Part shown: positions 17,004-24,978 of the stretch, in pieces
Layout of the letters: each line of letters opens with the position of its first letter
Position numbering within the stretch: position 1 is the first letter of the stretch
Assembly: GCF_039503195.1 (NCBI RefSeq)
Contig: NZ_JBCJKP010000001.1
Coordinates: 3,906,001 to 3,970,000, forward strand
Source: Streptomyces mirabilis
Lineage (GTDB): Bacteria > Actinomycetota > Actinomycetes > Streptomycetales > Streptomycetaceae
DNA length: 64,000 nt
Direction of reading: 5' to 3'
The notes under the pieces: generated by a model
The model's input: the letters and a program-made list of their open reading frames with translations, nothing else
Database searches by the model: none
Told to the model about the DNA's origin: nothing
Program-made: the position numbers and the translations under genes

Positions 17004-18052
17004 GAGGGGGAGTGGTGAAAGGGGGCATGGCGATGACCGCACGACGTCTGAGGGCGAGCCTGAAGGGCTGGGGCGGCGTGGGTGCGATGGCCCTCGCCCT
17101 GGCCGTCACCGCGCTCTTCGCCCTGTTGCTGCCGCTGAGCAGCGCCCGCGGGGACGGCAGCACGGGCACCGGCGGCCAGGGCGTGGGCCAGGGCATCCAG
17201 GCCAGGGCCGACACGTGCACCGACCCGCAGAACCAGAGCCCCTCCCCGTCCTCCGACGACAGCGGCAAGACGATCACGGCCATCAAGCAGCGCGGCTATC
17301 TGTCGGTGGGCGTCGACCAGAACAGCTACCGCTGGGGCTACCGCGATCCGAACAACACGGCGAAGAGCAGCGACCTGGAGGGCTTCGACATCGATCTCGC
17401 GCACGAGATCGCGAGGGACATCCTCGGCGACCCGAACGCCGTCCGTTTCCACGCCATCCCCACCAACCAGCGCATCCCCGCGATCAAGTCCGGTCAGGTC
17501 GACATGGTGGTGCGCACCATGACGATCACCTGCTCCCGCCTCGAGGACGTGGCCTTCTCGGCCCCCTACTTCCTGACCGGGCAGCAGGTCCTGGCCCCCA
17601 AGACCTCGGACATCAAGGGGTACGACAAGACGCTGGCGGGCAAGCGGATCTGCTCGGCGGCGGGCTCGACGGCGTACGACAAGCTGTCGGCCGACAAGAA
17701 GGCGGGCACGCTCGCCTCCTCCGCGGACATCACCACCACCGTGCCCAACCAACTCGACTGCCTGGTGCGGCTGCAGCTCGGTCAGGTCGACGCCGTGGTG
17801 ACCGACGGCGCGCTCGCCGCCAGCCAGGCGGCGCAGGACCCCACGGTCGAGCTGAAGGGCAGGACCTTCACCGAGGACTACTACGGCGTGGCGATGAAGT
17901 TGGGCGCCGACGATCTGGTACGCCGGGTCAACCAGGTACTCGTGGACTACCGCAAGAGCGGCGGCTGGCAGGCCTCGTACACCAAGTGGCTGTCCGCGAC
18001 CCTGAAGGCGGACTCCCCGTCGGCGACTCCGCCCACGGCGCACTACAAGTAA
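17000..18052 (+). CDS. glnH: GlnH-like amino-acid binding protein, membrane-anchored
   Basis: A hydrophobic signal/anchor (about 25-50) has no lipobox, unlike mycobacterial GlnH. A family-3 solute-binding fold follows: GYLSVGVDQNSYRWGYRDP, LEGFDIDLAHEIARDILG, IPTNQRIPAIKSGQVDMVV, VAFSAPYFLTGQQVL. These bind Glu/Asp/Gln-type ligands; LEGFDIDLA and the Arg in VVRTMT are the usual alpha-carboxylate site. Several starts are possible (GTG 17000, GTG 17015, ATG 17027, ATG 17033); AAAGGGGG sits best for ATG 17033. There is no amino-acid permease nearby, so sensing rather than uptake is likely. Confidence 0.82.
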   Translation: MRGGVVKGGMAMTARRLRASLKGWGGVGAMALALAVTALFALLLPLSSARGDGSTGTGGQGVGQGIQARADTCTDPQNQSPSPSSDDSGKTITAIKQRGYLSVGVDQNSYRWGYRDPNNTAKSSDLEGFDIDLAHEIARDILGDPNAVRFHAIPTNQRIPAIKSGQVDMVVRTMTITCSRLEDVAFSAPYFLTGQQVLAPKTSDIKGYDKTLAGKRICSAAGSTAYDKLSADKKAGTLASSADITTTVPNQLDCLVRLQLGQVDAVVTDGALAASQAAQDPTVELKGRTFTEDYYGVAMKLGADDLVRRVNQVLVDYRKSGGWQASYTKWLSATLKADSPSATPPTAHYK

Positions 18053-18134
18053 CGGAAACCGGGTAACGGCGGCGCGGACGACGCGGCCGACGGGAACGCA
18101 AGCAACGGGCACGATCGAGAGCGAGAGGTGATCG

Positions 18135-19460
18135 ATGGGCGTCACGGGACCCCCCGAGCCGGTGATGGACCGGGACGAGGTGGACCGTGCGCTGGCGCGG
18201 CTCGGCGCGGAGCACGAGGCCATCGAGACCTCGCTCCTCGCCCTCCAGGACCACGCGGGCCGCAGACTCCTCGAAGGCGCCGAGCTCACGGGCACGACCA
18301 AGGAGCGCTGGTCGACCGCGGACGCGTCGATCACGCTGCTGTGGGCGTACTTCGACGCGTACACGGACGCGCTGCGCTCCGCCCGCGACATCCGTTCCCG
18401 GCGACGCTGGTCGAGCCGTGAGGACCTGGTCGAGCTGACCGAACTGCTGCGCGGCGCGGGCATCACGGTCGCCGGTTCGACGACCGCCGCGGCGAACGCG
18501 CCGACGCTCTCCGGCACCGGAAAGCTCAGCGAGCGTTTCTCCCTGGTGGCGCTGGTGGAGCGGATGAACGAGCTGTACGCGTCCTCGCTCGACATGGTCG
18601 TCGCAGCGGACGCCGTCTGGTCCGCACTGCCCGCCCGGATCGATTTACTGGCCGCGGAGCTCCAGCGCACCCGCCAGCTCGCGCACTCCGTGGGCGTACG
18701 CCCCGGTGAGCACCCGGCGGGCGACGACCTGGAGCGGATCACCCGGACGCTCAGCACCCTGCGTCAGCAGGTCGTCTCCGACCCGCTGGCCTTCTGGGTG
18801 CCCACGAAGGGCAGTTCGGCACCCGGCGGTGGACGTCCCGACACGACGACGTACGACCGCGAGGCGCGCGCCCTGGAGGACGTGCGCCGGGAGATCGACG
18901 CGGTGCTCACCGTCCGCCAGGACGCGGAGGCCCGTCTCGTGCGGCTGCGGGACGTGCTCAGTCGCGCCGACCGCACGCTCGCGGAGGCGAGGAGCGCCCG
19001 CGGTGAGGTACTGGCGAAGATCGCCGCGTCCGAGGTGCCGGCCGTCAGCGGACCGCCGACGGTGCTGCAGGAGCAGTTGGCGACGGCCGCGGAGTACCGC
19101 AGACACGCCCAGTGGCACCGTCTGTCGCCCCTCCTGGAGGCACTGGAGGAGAAGGCCGAGGACGAGCTGCTGCGCGCCCGCGAGTCGTTGACCGCGGTCA
19201 CCGCGCCGCTCGCGGTCCGCGCGGAGCTGCGCGGCCGCCTCGACGCGTACAAGGCGAAGGTGGCCCGGCACGGCCTCGCGGAGGACCCGTTCCTCATCGA
19301 GCGCTACGACGCGGCCCGACGCATGCTGTGGAGCGCGCCCTGCGATCTGCGGGTGGCGGAGGACGCGGTGCTGCGCTATCAGCGGGCCGCCGTCGATCTG
19401 CTCAGCCCGCGGGTGCCCGAACAGGGCGGGCCCACCGACCGTAGGGGGCCACACGCGTGA
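18135..19460 (+). CDS. Alpha-helical/coiled-coil protein of the PknG operon (441 aa)
   Basis: No family is recognised. The protein is soluble, almost wholly helical and rich in Ala, Leu, Arg and Glu. Coiled-coil stretches lie near 240-300 (EARALEDVRREIDAVLTVRQ and onward) and 320-370. The start ATG 18135 has GAGAGGTGA upstream. It lies between the GlnH-like protein and the PknG kinase. A role as scaffold or adaptor between membrane sensor and kinase is a guess from position only. Confidence 0.75.
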   Translation: MGVTGPPEPVMDRDEVDRALARLGAEHEAIETSLLALQDHAGRRLLEGAELTGTTKERWSTADASITLLWAYFDAYTDALRSARDIRSRRRWSSREDLVELTELLRGAGITVAGSTTAAANAPTLSGTGKLSERFSLVALVERMNELYASSLDMVVAADAVWSALPARIDLLAAELQRTRQLAHSVGVRPGEHPAGDDLERITRTLSTLRQQVVSDPLAFWVPTKGSSAPGGGRPDTTTYDREARALEDVRREIDAVLTVRQDAEARLVRLRDVLSRADRTLAEARSARGEVLAKIAASEVPAVSGPPTVLQEQLATAAEYRRHAQWHRLSPLLEALEEKAEDELLRARESLTAVTAPLAVRAELRGRLDAYKAKVARHGLAEDPFLIERYDAARRMLWSAPCDLRVAEDAVLRYQRAAVDLLSPRVPEQGGPTDRRGPHA

Positions 19461-19479
19461 GCGTTGAAGGTGATGCAGT

Positions 19480-21042
19480 GTGAGTGAGCAGCAGAAGTGC
19501 CAGCGGCCCGGTTGCCCGGGGTCGTACGAGGACGTGGGCGGCGGCGAGCTGTACTGCGACACGTGCGGTCTCGCACCCGTCGTCTCGGCGAACGGCATGG
19601 TGGGCTCGCCCCCGACCGGACTCACCGCGGGCGGCAAGGGCTCGCGCGGCTCCGGCAGCAGTTCGCGGGCGAGTTCTCGCAGTTCCAGTTCCCGTACGTC
19701 CTCGCGCTCATCACAGTCGCGGCGCTCGGTCTCCGGACGTCTGTCGCGCTCGCTGTCCGGCAACGCGAGCAGCCGCTCGGTGTCGGTGCGCAGTTCGGGC
19801 TCGACCGCCGCCTCCAGTGGCCGCGGACGGCTCGGCGTCGGGCTGGTGCAGGTGCCGGACGTGCCGCGGCCCGACCCGCGCGCGATGGTGCAGGAGAACC
19901 CGGAGGTACCCGAGCGGAAGCGGTTCTGCTCGCGCTCCGACTGCGGGGCGCCGGTGGGCCGTTCGCGCGGTGAGCGGGTGGGGCGCACCGAGGGGTTCTG
20001 CACCAAGTGCGGTCACCCGTACTCGTTCGTGCCGAAGCTGCACACGGGCGACATCGTGCACGGCCAGTACGAGGTGGTGGGCTGTCTCGCGCACGGCGGG
20101 CTCGGCTGGGTCTACCTCGCCGTCGACCGCGCCGTCTCCGACCGCTGGGTGGTCCTCAAGGGCCTGCTCGACACCGGCGACCAGGACGCGATGGCGGCGG
20201 CGATCTCCGAGCGGCGCTTCCTCGCGGAGATCGAGCACGCCAACATCGTGCGGATCTACAACTTCGTGGAGCACCTGGACCAGCGGACGGGCTCGCTGGA
20301 CGGGTACATCGTCATGGAGTACGTCGGCGGCAAGTCGCTGAAGGAGATCGCCAACGACCGTCGGACAGCGGACGGCAAGCGCGATCCGCTGCCGGTGGAG
20401 CAGGCCTGCGCGTACGGCATCGAGGCACTGGAGGCGCTCGGCCATCTGCACAGCCGCAATCTGCTCTACTGCGACTTCAAGGTCGACAACGCGATCCAGA
20501 CCGAGGACCAGCTCAAGCTGATCGACATGGGCGCGGTGCGCAGGATGGACGACGACGAGTCGGCCATCTACGGCACGGTGGGCTACCAGGCGCCGGAGGT
20601 GGCCGAGGTCGGTCCCTCGGTGGCGAGTGACCTCTACACGGTCGCCCGCACCCTGGCCGTGCTGACCTTCGACTTCCAGGGGTACACGAACATCTTCGTG
20701 GACTCCCTGCCGGACCCGGACACCATCGAGGTCTTCCGGACGTACGAGTCCTTCTACCGGCTCCTGGTGCGCGCCACCGACCCCGATCCGGCGCGCCGGT
20801 TCGCGTCCGCGCAGGAGATGGCGGAGCAGCTGACGGGTGTGCTCAGGGAGGTCGTGTCCCTCCAGACGGGGCGGGCGCGCCCGGCCCTGTCCACCCTGTT
20901 CGGGCCGGAACTGAAGGTCACCGACACGGAGTTGTTCGGGAAGCTGGACGGGGACGTGTCACGGCTGGGGGCACGCGCGGTGCCCCTGCGGGGAGAAGGC
21001 GCGCGCCCGCGCCGCCCCCCGGCAGCAACGGAACGGGGGTGA
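19480..21042 (+). CDS. pknG: PknG-type serine/threonine protein kinase (zinc ribbon, rubredoxin-like and kinase domains)
   Basis: The product has 520 residues from GTG 19480 (GAAGGTGA upstream). Order: a zinc ribbon (C7, C12, C26, C29), a long Ser/Arg-rich linker (about 50-110), a rubredoxin-like double CxnC motif (FCSRSDCG...FCTKCG, about 150-180), then the kinase. The glycine loop LAHGGLGWVYLAVDR and VVLKGL match PknG. The catalytic loop is YCDFKVDN, the metal motif IDMGAV replaces DFG as in PknG, and GYQAPEV is the APE motif. The frame ends just after the kinase with GARPRRPPAATERG. In known PknG a TPR domain follows in the same chain; here it is in the next, overlapping frame. Confidence 0.88.
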   Translation: MSEQQKCQRPGCPGSYEDVGGGELYCDTCGLAPVVSANGMVGSPPTGLTAGGKGSRGSGSSSRASSRSSSSRTSSRSSQSRRSVSGRLSRSLSGNASSRSVSVRSSGSTAASSGRGRLGVGLVQVPDVPRPDPRAMVQENPEVPERKRFCSRSDCGAPVGRSRGERVGRTEGFCTKCGHPYSFVPKLHTGDIVHGQYEVVGCLAHGGLGWVYLAVDRAVSDRWVVLKGLLDTGDQDAMAAAISERRFLAEIEHANIVRIYNFVEHLDQRTGSLDGYIVMEYVGGKSLKEIANDRRTADGKRDPLPVEQACAYGIEALEALGHLHSRNLLYCDFKVDNAIQTEDQLKLIDMGAVRRMDDDESAIYGTVGYQAPEVAEVGPSVASDLYTVARTLAVLTFDFQGYTNIFVDSLPDPDTIEVFRTYESFYRLLVRATDPDPARRFASAQEMAEQLTGVLREVVSLQTGRARPALSTLFGPELKVTDTELFGKLDGDVSRLGARAVPLRGEGARPRRPPAATERG

Positions 21043-22037
21043 ACGGGACCCCGCCGCTCCCCCTGGCACCCGCTCCGGTCCCGGCCGCTCTGGTCAAGCC
21101 GCTGAACGCCGCGGCGACCGCGCTCGCGCTGCCGGTCCCCCGGGTCGACCCGGGCGACCCCAACGCCGGTTTCCTCGCGGGTCTGATGGCCTCGGCTCCC
21201 GCGGAGCTGATCACCGCGCTGCACGCGGCGCCCATCGGCTCCCTGGAGCTGCGCCTGCGCGAGCTGCGGGCCCGGCTGGAGATGGGCGAACTGGCCAGTG
21301 CGAACAGGGCATTGGAGGCGCTGGAGGCGGACCACCCCGACGACTGGCGGGTGGTCTGGTACCGGGGCGTCGCGGCCCTGGCGACCGGGGAGCACGAGAC
21401 CGCGGCGCTGTCCTTCGACGCGATCTACGACGCCTTCCCGGGCGAGCCCGCGCCGAAGCTGGCCCTCGGCCTGTGCGCGGAGGTGCTCGGTCAGCTGGAC
21501 AACGCGGGCGAGTACTACCGCCTGGTGTGGACGACCGACCCCAGCTATGTCAGCTCGGCGTTCGGCCTGGCCCGCGTGCAGCTCGCGGCGGGCGACCGCC
21601 GCGGCTCCGTACGCACACTGGAGTCCGTACCGGAGTCGTCGATCCACTACACGGCGGCGCGGGTCGCGGCGGTGCGGGCGCGGCTGCGGCAGCGGCTGGC
21701 CGAGGAGGCGGCGGCAGCGGCGTTCCTGGACGATCTGACAGCGGCGGCCGGACAGGTCGAGGCTCTGGACGGATACGGTCTGGACGCGGTGCGGCGCGAG
21801 CAGTTGTCGACGGAGGTCCTGGGCTGCGCCCTGGACTGGGTACTCTCCGGTAGCCGGAGTTCCGCCCCGTACTCCGGCGGCGGACCGGTACTGCTCGGCA
21901 GTGAGGTGGACGAGCGCGGTCTGCGTTTCGCACTGGAGCGTTCGTACCGCACGCTGGCCCGCCTCGCGCGGGGCGGCGAGGAGAGGATCGACCTGGTGGA
22001 ACGTGCCAACCGTTACCGCCCCCGGACGTGGGTGTGA
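21039..22037 (+). CDS. PknG C-terminal TPR domain as separate ORF
   Basis: The 332 residues correspond to the TPR part of PknG: VPRVDPGDPNAGFLAG, IGSLELRLRELRARLEMGEL, then helical repeats (DDWRVVWYRGVAALATGE, APKLALGLCAEVLGQLDNAG). The nominal GTG 21039 overlaps the kinase stop (GTGA) and has no clear ribosome site. Upstream in the same frame, codons from about 21003 read APAPPPGSNGTG, a natural linker, while the kinase frame ends in an Arg-rich run. This suggests a -1 type frame change within the GC-run 21001-21020, by mutation, sequencing error or programmed slippage. Confidence 0.8.
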   Translation: MNGTPPLPLAPAPVPAALVKPLNAAATALALPVPRVDPGDPNAGFLAGLMASAPAELITALHAAPIGSLELRLRELRARLEMGELASANRALEALEADHPDDWRVVWYRGVAALATGEHETAALSFDAIYDAFPGEPAPKLALGLCAEVLGQLDNAGEYYRLVWTTDPSYVSSAFGLARVQLAAGDRRGSVRTLESVPESSIHYTAARVAAVRARLRQRLAEEAAAAAFLDDLTAAAGQVEALDGYGLDAVRREQLSTEVLGCALDWVLSGSRSSAPYSGGGPVLLGSEVDERGLRFALERSYRTLARLARGGEERIDLVERANRYRPRTWV

Positions 22038-22040
22038 TTG

Positions 22041-23441
22041 ATGTCCCAGATGCCCCAGCCGACGGCCCTTTCGCGGTGCCCCAGTTGCGAGGAGCCCCTG
22101 GAGGCGGGTGACCGTTTCTGCGGTGCGTGCGGGTACGACCTGTCGGCGGTGCCCGCACCGCCCCAGGACCACCCCACGATCGCCATGAACGGCTCGTCGA
22201 CACGCCCCTCCGAGGCCGCCGCGTCCCTGGACTGGCCGCTCGCGCCGGAGCCGGCGAGCTCCGACACGTCCGCGCCGGTGCACCGGGCGACCGACATCCG
22301 GGGCACGGACTCGGGCGGCTCCGAACTCCCCCACCCGGACACGGAGTCCGCGGCGGCCCAGCATCCGGGCGACCAGCCCTCGGGTGGGCAGCCTTCGGGC
22401 GTACGGTTCGACCGGCCCCCGGAGCCCGACGAGTACCCGCTCGCCCCGCCGGCCGGAGCCCCCGCCGGGCCCGTCGTCGATCCGCGGACCGCGGACCTCG
22501 GCTCACCCGTCACGCCCCCCGCGGGCACCAAACTGTGCGTCGCCTGCCGCTCCGGCCATGTGGACAGCGACGGCTACTGCGAGAACTGCGGGCACGCCCA
22601 GCCGCGCGAACGGGACCACATGGAGCAGGAATTGGGTGCGGTTGCCGCGGTCAGTGACCGGGGTCTGCGCCACCACCGCAACGAGGACGCGTTCGCGATC
22701 TCCTCGACCGCGCTGCCGGACGGCTCCCCCGCGGTCGTCGCGATCGTCTGCGACGGGGTCTCCTCGGCGACCCGCCCCGACGAGGCCTCGCTCGCCGCGT
22801 CCCGGGCCGCGGGCGAGGCGCTGTTGGCGGCGCTGCCGCTCGGCACCCACCCGCAGCAGGCCATGCACGAGGCGATCCTCGCGGCCGCCGAGGCCGTCAA
22901 CTCGCTGGCCGAGGCGCCCCCCGCGCACGAGGAACACGCTCCGCACCAGAACGCGCCCGCCTGCACCCTCGTCGGTGCCGTCGTCACCCCCGCCCTGCTG
23001 ATCGTCGGCTGGGTCGGCGACAGCCGCGCCTACTGGGTCCCCGTAGACCGGAGTTCACCCCCCGCCCGGCTCACCGAGGACGACTCCTGGGCCGCGCAGA
23101 TGGTCGCCGCGGGCCTGATGAGCGAGGCACAGGCGTACGCCGACGAGCGCGCCCACGCCATCACGGGCTGGCTCGGCGCGGACGCGTACGAACTGGAGCC
23201 GCACACCGCTTCCTTCAAGCCGGACCGGCCGGGTGTGGTGGTGGTGTGCACCGACGGGCTGTGGAACTACGCGGAGGCGGCCGAGGAGATGGCCGAGGTG
23301 GTGCCGCTGGACGCCGCCGAAAGGCCCCTGCACAGCGCCCAGGTCCTGGTGGGTCATGCCCTGGACGGCGGGGGCCACGACAACGTAACAGTGGCCGTCG
23401 TGCCGTTCCCCGCCCCGCCGCAGGGGGCAGGATCGGCCTGA
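22041..23441 (+). CDS. PP2C-family serine/threonine phosphatase with two zinc ribbons
   Basis: About 466 residues; ATG 22041 follows the TPR stop almost directly (TTG 22038 is also possible), so translation is coupled. A first zinc ribbon CPSC...CGACG (about 13-32) and a second CVAC...CENCG (about 165-185) are joined by a disordered Pro/Asp-rich linker. The PP2C domain follows: DRGLRHHRNEDAF, IVCDGVSS, GWVGDSRAYWV, VVCTDGLWNY and GHDNVTVAVV carry the metal-binding Asp residues. It probably reverses phosphorylation by the adjacent PknG. Confidence 0.9.
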   Translation: MSQMPQPTALSRCPSCEEPLEAGDRFCGACGYDLSAVPAPPQDHPTIAMNGSSTRPSEAAASLDWPLAPEPASSDTSAPVHRATDIRGTDSGGSELPHPDTESAAAQHPGDQPSGGQPSGVRFDRPPEPDEYPLAPPAGAPAGPVVDPRTADLGSPVTPPAGTKLCVACRSGHVDSDGYCENCGHAQPRERDHMEQELGAVAAVSDRGLRHHRNEDAFAISSTALPDGSPAVVAIVCDGVSSATRPDEASLAASRAAGEALLAALPLGTHPQQAMHEAILAAAEAVNSLAEAPPAHEEHAPHQNAPACTLVGAVVTPALLIVGWVGDSRAYWVPVDRSSPPARLTEDDSWAAQMVAAGLMSEAQAYADERAHAITGWLGADAYELEPHTASFKPDRPGVVVVCTDGLWNYAEAAEEMAEVVPLDAAERPLHSAQVLVGHALDGGGHDNVTVAVVPFPAPPQGAGSA

Positions 23442-23558
23442 GGCCGCGAAAAGGCGCAATCCGTGCCCACGGGGACGGCCTCGGACCGGAGGGGACCGGT
23501 CCGCATACAGTCATCACCTCCGCCAACCGACGGAGGTCTTGAGGGGGACGAAGAAGGC

Positions 23559-24905
23559 ATGGCCAATTTCTCGAAGTCGAACGTGCCGCAGTTCTCGGTC
23601 GACGTGTACCAGAACGAGTACCTGCCCGAGGGCGGCCGCGAGGTCAACGCGATCGTCACGGTGAGTGCCACCGGCGGCGGCACCGTCGGGAGCGCGGTCG
23701 GCGCGCCCCACCTGTACGCGGCGGGCCGGGGCCCGGACGCCGCCGTGGCGATCATGGTCGACTGCTCCGGCTCGATGGACTACCCGCCGACCAAGATGCG
23801 CAATGCCCGCGAGGCCACGGCCGCCGCGATCGACACCCTGCGCGACGGCGTGCACTTCGCGGTGATCGGCGGCACGCACATCGCCAAGGAGGTCTACCCC
23901 GGCAATGGGCGCCTCGCGGTGGCCGACGCGGCGACCCGCGGCCAGGCCAAGGAGGCACTGCGCAGGCTGAGCGCGGGCGGCGGTACGGCGATCGGCACCT
24001 GGCTGCGTCTCGCCGACCGGCTGCTGTCCTCGGCCGACGTGTCGATCCGGCACGGCATCCTGCTCACCGACGGCCGCAACGAACACGAGTCGCCGCAGGA
24101 CCTCAAGGCCGCCCTCGACTCCTGTGCCGGACGTTTCACCTGTGACGCGCGTGGAGTGGGTACGGACTGGGAGGTCAAGGAGGTCACCGGGATCGCCTCG
24201 GCCCTGCTCGGCACCGCCGACATCGTCGCGGACCCGGCCGCCCTGTCCGCCGACTTCACACAGATGATGGAGACGGCGATGGGCAAGGAGGTCGCGGACG
24301 TCGCGCTGCGCCTGTGGACGCCGGTCGGAACCGAGATCAAGTTCGTCAAGCAAGTGGCCCCCACGGTCGAGGAGCTGACCGGCCGTCGCACCGAGGCGGG
24401 CCCGCGCGCCGGCGACTACCCCACCGGGTCCTGGGGCGACGAGTCCCGCGACTACCACGTGTGTGTCGAGGTCCCCTCGGCCGGAGTGGGCCAGGAGATG
24501 CTGGCGGCCCGGGTCTCGCTCGTCGTGCCGCAGGGCGACGGCGGCGTGCGCAACCTCGGCGCCCAGGGGCTCATCAAGGCGGTGTGGACCGACGACATGG
24601 TGGCCTCGACGAGGATCAACGCCCAGGTAGCGCACTACACAGGTCAGGCGGAACTGGCGCAAGTCATCCAACAGGGTCTGGATCTGCGCAAATCGGGAGA
24701 TGTCGACGGAGCAACGGCCAAGCTGGGCCGGGCCGTTCAGCTCGCGAGTGCGTCGGGCAACGCCGATACTGCGAAACTGCTTGCGAAGGTGGTGGACGTG
24801 GTCGATGCCGCGGCAGGTACTGTGCGATTGAAGGCAAGGGTCGAAGAGGCTGACGAAATGACCCTTGAGACACGGTCCACAAAGACTGTTCGTGTAAAGA
24901 AGTAG
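23559..24905 (+). CDS. VWA-domain protein (448 aa)
   Basis: The start is ATG 23559 (MANFSKSNVPQFSVDVYQNE), although the frame is open 32 codons further up. The von Willebrand A domain (about 60-235) has a complete metal site: DCSGS (DxSxS), the Thr in GGGTAIG, and Asp in ILLTDGRN. The C-terminal part is beta-rich, then a short TPR-like helical pair (LRKSGDVDGATAKLGRAVQL). VWA proteins of this kind accompany kinase-PP2C pairs in TerY-type phosphorylation triads, where they are assumed to be scaffolds or substrates. Several Thr near the C-terminus could be phosphosites. Confidence 0.88.
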   Translation: MANFSKSNVPQFSVDVYQNEYLPEGGREVNAIVTVSATGGGTVGSAVGAPHLYAAGRGPDAAVAIMVDCSGSMDYPPTKMRNAREATAAAIDTLRDGVHFAVIGGTHIAKEVYPGNGRLAVADAATRGQAKEALRRLSAGGGTAIGTWLRLADRLLSSADVSIRHGILLTDGRNEHESPQDLKAALDSCAGRFTCDARGVGTDWEVKEVTGIASALLGTADIVADPAALSADFTQMMETAMGKEVADVALRLWTPVGTEIKFVKQVAPTVEELTGRRTEAGPRAGDYPTGSWGDESRDYHVCVEVPSAGVGQEMLAARVSLVVPQGDGGVRNLGAQGLIKAVWTDDMVASTRINAQVAHYTGQAELAQVIQQGLDLRKSGDVDGATAKLGRAVQLASASGNADTAKLLAKVVDVVDAAAGTVRLKARVEEADEMTLETRSTKTVRVKK

Positions 24906-24978
24906 CGAGCCCGGTTCCCGCTGGGAACTGGAGAAACCCGGTCATAACGGCCGGACAAGGAGAGGGGGAAGCGCCGAC

